Source: Bryobacterales bacterium
Lineage (GTDB): Bacteria > Acidobacteriota > Terriglobia > Bryobacterales > Bryobacteraceae
Length of the DNA stretch: 5,757 nt
NCBI GenBank assembly: GCA_025462985.1
Contig: JAOAPP010000093.1
Location: forward strand, 1 to 5,757
Direction of reading: 5' to 3'
Shown one piece after another: positions 5,009 through 5,757 of this stretch; position 1 is the stretch's first letter, and every line of letters begins with the position of its first letter. Both the position numbers and the translations under genes were made by a program. The notes under the pieces were generated by a model, which saw only the letters and a program-made list of their open reading frames with translations, searched no databases and was not told where the DNA came from.

Positions 5009-5757
5009 ATGGCTCCTGGTTCCCCAAGCAGCAACCAATCGCCCGCCTCGTCGCAGCGCGGCACGCACGCTTTGCATTCCGCACGATTCGCCGAATTCGA
5101 GGTCGATTTCGAGGAAAGACTGTTACGCCGGAACAGCCTGCCCGTGAAGATTCAGAAGAAACCCTTCGAAATTCTGCGGCTCCTGCTGGAACGTCCGGGA
5201 ACTCTTGTCACCCGCGCCCGAATCGCGCAAGTGCTCTGGCCAGACCTGCATGTCAGCTATGAACGGTCGCTCAATACGGCGGTGAACGCGTTGCGCGAAT
5301 GCCTGGGCGACTCGGGCCGCAGCTTCCGGTTTATTGAAACCTGCTCCGGCGTCGGTTATCGATTCATTGCGCGCGTCGAAGCAGTAGGTCGCGCGGCATC
5401 TCCAACGCTTCCGAATGGCGCGGCGAATGAGGCGCATCGCGACTATCTCACCGGCATGTTTTTTTACAACAAAATGTCGGAGGAAAGCCTCACTACGGCA
5501 CTCGCGCACTTTGAATCCGCTATCCTGCAGGATCCTTCCTTTGCCCTTCCCTATGCGGGTCTCGCACAGGTCTACACTTTGTTTGCGTTCTGGGGCATTC
5601 TGCCGCCCGGACAAGCGGGAAAACGAGCCGAGGAGTACGCCCGCTCCGCCCTTTGGCTGGCGCCCGACAAACCCGAACCCTATGTCGCAATGGCCGGCGC
5701 CAAACGGGTTCTCGATTGGGACTGGGCTGGCGCCGAGCGTCTTTACCGGAAGGCGCT
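5009..5757 (+). CDS. wHTH (OmpR/PhoB-type) transcriptional regulator with TPR domain, 3' end outside window
   Basis: An open frame runs from ATG 5009 to the window edge, giving 249 residues of a longer protein. Residues 25-122 form an OmpR/PhoB-type winged helix (Trans_reg_C): RFAEFEVDFEERLLRR, then KIQKKPFEILRLLLERPGTLVTR, the Trp-containing IAQVLWPDLHV, the recognition-helix region RSLNTAVNALRECLGD, and the wing FRFIETCSGVGYRFIA. From about 145 onward come TPR-like repeats: YLTGMFFYNKMSEESLTTALAHFESAILQDPSFALPYAGLA (written here in the pieces 146-165 and 166-186) and the following AEEYARSALWLAPDKPEPYV. No receiver domain precedes the wHTH, and no membrane helix lies between wHTH and TPR, unlike CadC itself, so it is probably a cytoplasmic HilA-like regulator. 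The start is uncertain: ATG 4976 is in frame and also lacks a Shine-Dalgarno. Its signal and targets are unknown; the divergent secreted-protein gene is one candidate. Confidence 0.88.
   Translation, partial: MAPGSPSSNQSPASSQRGTHALHSARFAEFEVDFEERLLRRNSLPVKIQKKPFEILRLLLERPGTLVTRARIAQVLWPDLHVSYERSLNTAVNALRECLGDSGRSFRFIETCSGVGYRFIARVEAVGRAASPTLPNGAANEAHRDYLTGMFFYNKMSEESLTTALAHFESAILQDPSFALPYAGLAQVYTLFAFWGILPPGQAGKRAEEYARSALWLAPDKPEPYVAMAGAKRVLDWDWAGAERLYRKA

Noticed and set aside
4717..5262. 181-residue plus-strand frame overlapping the secreted-protein gene and the regulator start
   Set aside because: It overlaps two better-supported genes in other frames, and its product is Arg/Ala-rich without a domain.
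5123..5614. 163-residue minus-strand frame
   Set aside because: It lies opposite the wHTH/TPR gene, whose conserved motifs are clear; no independent support.

Overview
The window most likely comes from a soil-type Acidobacteriota chromosome. This is inferred from gene content: a broken gene resembling the acidobacterial VWFA-related family, a wHTH-plus-TPR regulator of a type abundant in that phylum, a small secreted protein of a kind I associate with the same phylum, and moderately high GC. No rRNA or marker gene is present to settle it. I see no tRNA, rRNA, CRISPR array, insertion sequence or phage gene.

Layout from left to right. Positions 3-284 (+) hold the C-terminal end of an uncharacterised protein. 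The gap from 285 to 810 has no intact gene, but its minus strand carries a decayed remnant of a secreted VWFA-related protein, with a probable frameshift, an internal deletion and an in-frame stop. A plus-strand cluster follows: a GlcG/HbpS-like protein (811-1236), a MarR-family repressor (1277-1750) and a cytoplasmic YceI-family protein (1761-2306). A type IB DNA topoisomerase (2303-3379, -) converges on yceI, and the two stop codons overlap inside a 14-bp palindrome. A HAD phosphatase (3461-4150, +) diverges from the topoisomerase. It converges on a small exported protein (4401-4844, -) across a 250-bp spacer with a strong hairpin. The exported protein's gene diverges from a wHTH/TPR regulator that begins near 5009 (+) and runs off the window.

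The best-supported regulatory unit is the MarR cluster. A near-consensus promoter (TTGACA, 17-bp spacer, AATAAT) has a perfect 14-bp palindrome filling most of its spacer, as expected of an autoregulated MarR promoter. The expected transcription start falls on the ATG at 1277, so the mRNA may be leaderless. yceI follows marR by 10 bp with a ribosome binding site overlapping the marR stop, so they are almost certainly co-transcribed. A 9-bp copy of the operator core sits just before the GlcG/HbpS-like gene, which suggests that gene may belong to the same small regulon. No entirely new system is evident. The operator pair, the possible leaderless start and the relic gene most deserve a second look.
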